In this document: positions 61,966 through 64,000 of the stretch, piece by piece
Layout of the letters: each line of letters starts with the position of its first letter
How positions within the stretch are numbered: position 1 is the first letter of the stretch
Assembly: GCF_030817275.1 (NCBI RefSeq)
Contig: NZ_JAUSZD010000002.1
Location: 434,001-498,000 of the forward strand
DNA: 64,000 nucleotides
Origin: Paenibacillus sp. V4I7
GTDB lineage: Bacteria > Bacillota > Bacilli > Paenibacillales > NBRC-103111
Direction of reading: 5' to 3'
Program-made: the position numbers and the translations under genes
The notes under the pieces: generated by a model
What the model was told of the DNA's origin: nothing
Database searches by the model: none
Seen by the model: only the letters and a program-made list of their open reading frames with translations

Positions 61966-63232
61966 TTTATTTCTTCGGCTTTCGCTAGTACTGGCAATGA
62001 TCAGCCTGCTGTGCTCCTGCTCCCCCGAAATGGTCATGCCGAGTGTGAAAAGCTCTCCGAAGCCCAGTACACTGCGTATCTGGCTGTGGCCGGGAAGTGG
62101 GCTGGAGCCGCTGATTAAGAAGTATGCGGCAGAATATCCTCAGATGGATGTCGAAATGGTTACTTTTCAATACGACGATGTGGTGCCGAGTCTCATGACC
62201 TCGCTAGCAACGAAGGCTGATTCCCCCGATCTTGTTCTGTTGGAGGCTTCGCAGCTGAATCAATTAAAGCGCTTCCAGAACCAGTTCTATAACCTCTATG
62301 ATTACGGCGACGAGCGAGTTCATTATCTGGACTGGAAATGGCGGCAAGCGGAAAGCAAGAATGGTGGCTTCTTGTATGCCATGCCTGTAGATATCGGGCC
62401 TGTGGCACTTGCGTACCGCCATGACTTATTTCAGGAGGCCGGTTTACCAACGGAACGGGAGAAGGTGGCGGCCTATCTGTCCGATTGGGACGCGCTGGAG
62501 CAAGCAGGAGTCCTATTGAAGCAGCGAACGGGGGCCGTATTATTCGATAATATAACGAATATCTTCCTTAGCTATCTCAACCAGTTTGACGGTCAATATG
62601 TGCTGCCTGTGGAGCACGAATTAAGTCCTCATGTTAAGGAAGCTTGGGATCGGGCGGTGTATTTCCACAAGCATGGCCTCAGCGCCGGGTTGCCATCGCA
62701 AACTTCAGCTTGGGCCGAAGGAGCGGTCAATCGAAAATTCGCCCTCGTATTGGCTCCTTCTTGGCTTCACGGCATGATGAAGAAGAATGCTCCTGCTACT
62801 GCGGGCAAGTGGGATCTGACCCGGGCACCTGGTCTGCCATCCAATTTAACAGGGACGTATTTGGCGATGCCGAAGACAAGTTCATCTCCCAAAGCGGCGT
62901 ATTCGCTAGCTTGCTGGTTAACGGCTCCACAGCAGCAGCTGGCGAATTTTATTGGCAGCGGGAATTTTCCTTCCACACCGGAATCGTACTCCTCTTCCGA
63001 TTTCCTGGAGGTTAACGATCCCTTTTTCAATGATGCGCCAGTTGGTCAAATTTATTCTTACACGGCGCTTCGCTACAAATCAGGCTATGATGATTACGAT
63101 TATACGACGATTGAAAGATGGATTCGCGACGGTCTTCGGCGGGTTGAATCTGACGGTGCAGATCCTGAGTTAACGTGGAAAGGGATTATGCAGCAGTTTG
63201 AGACGCTAAACCATGTAGAAGGAGGAGGCTAA
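61949..63232 (+). CDS. Extracellular solute-binding lipoprotein next to a two-component system
   Basis: Up to 427 residues; start may be ATG 61949 or 61952 or GTG 61955, with AGAGGGG just upstream. Signal peptide with lipobox LLCSC near residue 24. Family 1 solute-binding fold: LRIWLWPGSGLEPLIKKYAA, SPDLVLLEASQLNQLKRFQN, YAMPVDIGPVALAYRHDLFQ, AWDRAVYFHKHGLSAGLPSQ. Carbohydrates are the usual ligands. Overlap with the kinase gene and position before the regulator gene suggest a sensing accessory and not only transport; a permease may follow beyond the window. Confidence 0.88.
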   Translation: MMVLPNLFLRLSLVLAMISLLCSCSPEMVMPSVKSSPKPSTLRIWLWPGSGLEPLIKKYAAEYPQMDVEMVTFQYDDVVPSLMTSLATKADSPDLVLLEASQLNQLKRFQNQFYNLYDYGDERVHYLDWKWRQAESKNGGFLYAMPVDIGPVALAYRHDLFQEAGLPTEREKVAAYLSDWDALEQAGVLLKQRTGAVLFDNITNIFLSYLNQFDGQYVLPVEHELSPHVKEAWDRAVYFHKHGLSAGLPSQTSAWAEGAVNRKFALVLAPSWLHGMMKKNAPATAGKWDLTRAPGLPSNLTGTYLAMPKTSSSPKAAYSLACWLTAPQQQLANFIGSGNFPSTPESYSSSDFLEVNDPFFNDAPVGQIYSYTALRYKSGYDDYDYTTIERWIRDGLRRVESDGADPELTWKGIMQQFETLNHVEGGG

Positions 63233-63236
63233 CCGC

Positions 63237-64000
63237 ATGTTTACTGTTCTGATTGTAGACGATGAAGCAAATGTACGTCTTCCAATGTGCAGAACACTGG
63301 TCCGATTCGAAGGCGTGGGTGAAGTGTTGGATGCCTCTAGCGGGTTGGAGGCGATTACTATACTGCAGCAGAGGACGGTGCAGCTCGTTATTACCGATAT
63401 CCGCATGCCGGCTGGGGACGGCTTGCAGCTTGCCGAATATATAAGGCAGCATTCACCGCAAACTGATGTGTATGTGCTGACGGGGCATGCGGAATTCGAT
63501 TATGCCATGAAAGCGATGCAGCATCAAGTGGCAGCCTACCTGCTTAAGCCTCTTTCCAAGGAGAAGCTGCTAGAAGTGTACAACGAAGCTTATGGGAACT
63601 ACCGCCGGCGAATGGAGTCCGAGCAGGTGAATGTGATCCGCAGCCGAGCCTTGCTGGAGAAACGAATGCACGACCTGCTCCACGGGGTGCCGGTGCCAAC
63701 CTTCGATGAAGGGCTAATTCCGCAATATGCCGCCATCCGGCTCGTCTCCTTCTCGACAAAGGATTTGCGGTCACTGGGGGAGACCTCGGTACGTTACTTC
63801 ATCCGGGAATGTGCCCAGGAATCGTTCAGCGGACTGGGGACGGCAGCAGTATGCGTTGAGGACCGGCTCATCACCGTGGTGCTGTTCATCGAGAACGATG
63901 ATAAAGAGGCCTGGGAGCAGCAGGTGCAGGAGATTTCGAAGTGGATGGAAGCAAAGCTCCGCATTGAAGTGAAGATAGGTCATGGCGGCTGCACCAAGGA
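63237..64000 (+). CDS. YesN-type response regulator, partial (runs off the right edge)
   Basis: The ATG at 63237 has GGAGGAGG upstream, four bases after the lipoprotein stop. The open frame continues without a stop to base 64000, about 254 codons. The receiver domain (1-115) has the acidic pair in VLIVDDEANVRLP, the phospho-acceptor Asp in LVITDIRMPAGDG (about 54), Thr in YVLTGHAEFDYAMKAM and Lys in YLLKPLSKEKL. A helical linker with EKRMHDLLHGVPVP follows, as in YesN proteins, whose C-terminal AraC helix-turn-helix would lie outside the window. It is the cognate partner of the YesM-type kinase. Confidence 0.92.
   Translation, partial: MFTVLIVDDEANVRLPMCRTLVRFEGVGEVLDASSGLEAITILQQRTVQLVITDIRMPAGDGLQLAEYIRQHSPQTDVYVLTGHAEFDYAMKAMQHQVAAYLLKPLSKEKLLEVYNEAYGNYRRRMESEQVNVIRSRALLEKRMHDLLHGVPVPTFDEGLIPQYAAIRLVSFSTKDLRSLGETSVRYFIRECAQESFSGLGTAAVCVEDRLITVVLFIENDDKEAWEQQVQEISKWMEAKLRIEVKIGHGGCTK

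Noticed and set aside
1..64000. CRISPR arrays, tRNA and rRNA genes
   Set aside because: No regularly spaced direct repeats with unique spacers and no tRNA cloverleaf or rRNA segments were noticed on either strand; a covariance search was not possible here.

Overview
The window reads as a chromosome segment of a spore-forming Firmicute, most likely Paenibacillus or a close relative. The grounds are AGGAGG-type ribosome binding sites, many GTG/TTG starts, SpoVR and YhbH sporulation genes, an AbrB-type regulator, a collagen-like spore-surface protein, and many YesM/YesN/YesS-type sugar regulators. This is inferred from gene content; no rRNA or tRNA gene was seen. || Left end (1-3540): a mobile and decaying region. 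It holds the end of a truncated gene, a tiny lipoprotein, a frameshifted minus-strand ORF, a protein with an internal duplication, a group II intron whose reverse transcriptase is cut short by the 5' end of a second group II intron, the 3' tail of a broken gene, and an array of TGTCG-centred repeats resembling the transposase-binding end of a Tn7/Tn5053-like element. || 3427-6552: a peroxide-defence cassette (thioredoxin-reductase-like flavoprotein, glutaredoxin, peroxiredoxin) behind two PerR-like boxes, a small membrane protein, an AbrB-like regulator with a Cys4 tail and a small coiled-coil protein. 6682-9990: the conserved transglutaminase / Alpha-E / permuted ATP-grasp operon. 10339-20159: a chemoreceptor with its sensory domain before its membrane segments, a hemerythrin-like protein, TrhO, a 1251-residue hybrid kinase, a secreted PdaC/copper-amine-oxidase-like protein and an SPW protein. 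|| 20250-26177: NAD salvage: a long methyltransferase, an NrtR-type Nudix regulator, nicotinamidase, NAD synthetase and nicotinate phosphoribosyltransferase. 26210-28468: two surface or secreted proteins. 28734-34761: a nucleoside importer (BMP lipoprotein, ATPase, two permeases) with a sulfite-oxidase-like molybdoenzyme and a nucleoside phosphorylase. 34870-37852: a small protein, spoVR and yhbH. || 38137-54452: a pectin (rhamnogalacturonan I) utilisation region: two GH88/105-type hydrolases (one with extra N-terminal modules), a PL26/YetA-like protein, an FG-GAP propeller protein, a YesS-type AraC regulator, a polysaccharide deacetylase, a GH42 beta-galactosidase on the other strand, and a LplABC-type ABC importer whose first permease is frameshifted. 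Import, intracellular unsaturated-oligosaccharide cleavage and regulation are all represented. || 54639-60050: an ABC-2 exporter, then an accessory patch with IS1182-like remnants, a pair of inverted repeats about 1.8 kb apart around a collagen-like gene, a decayed EamA transporter and an A+T-rich MFS transporter. 60124-64000: a sugar-sensing trio of YesM-type kinase, solute-binding lipoprotein and YesN-type response regulator, the last running off the right edge.
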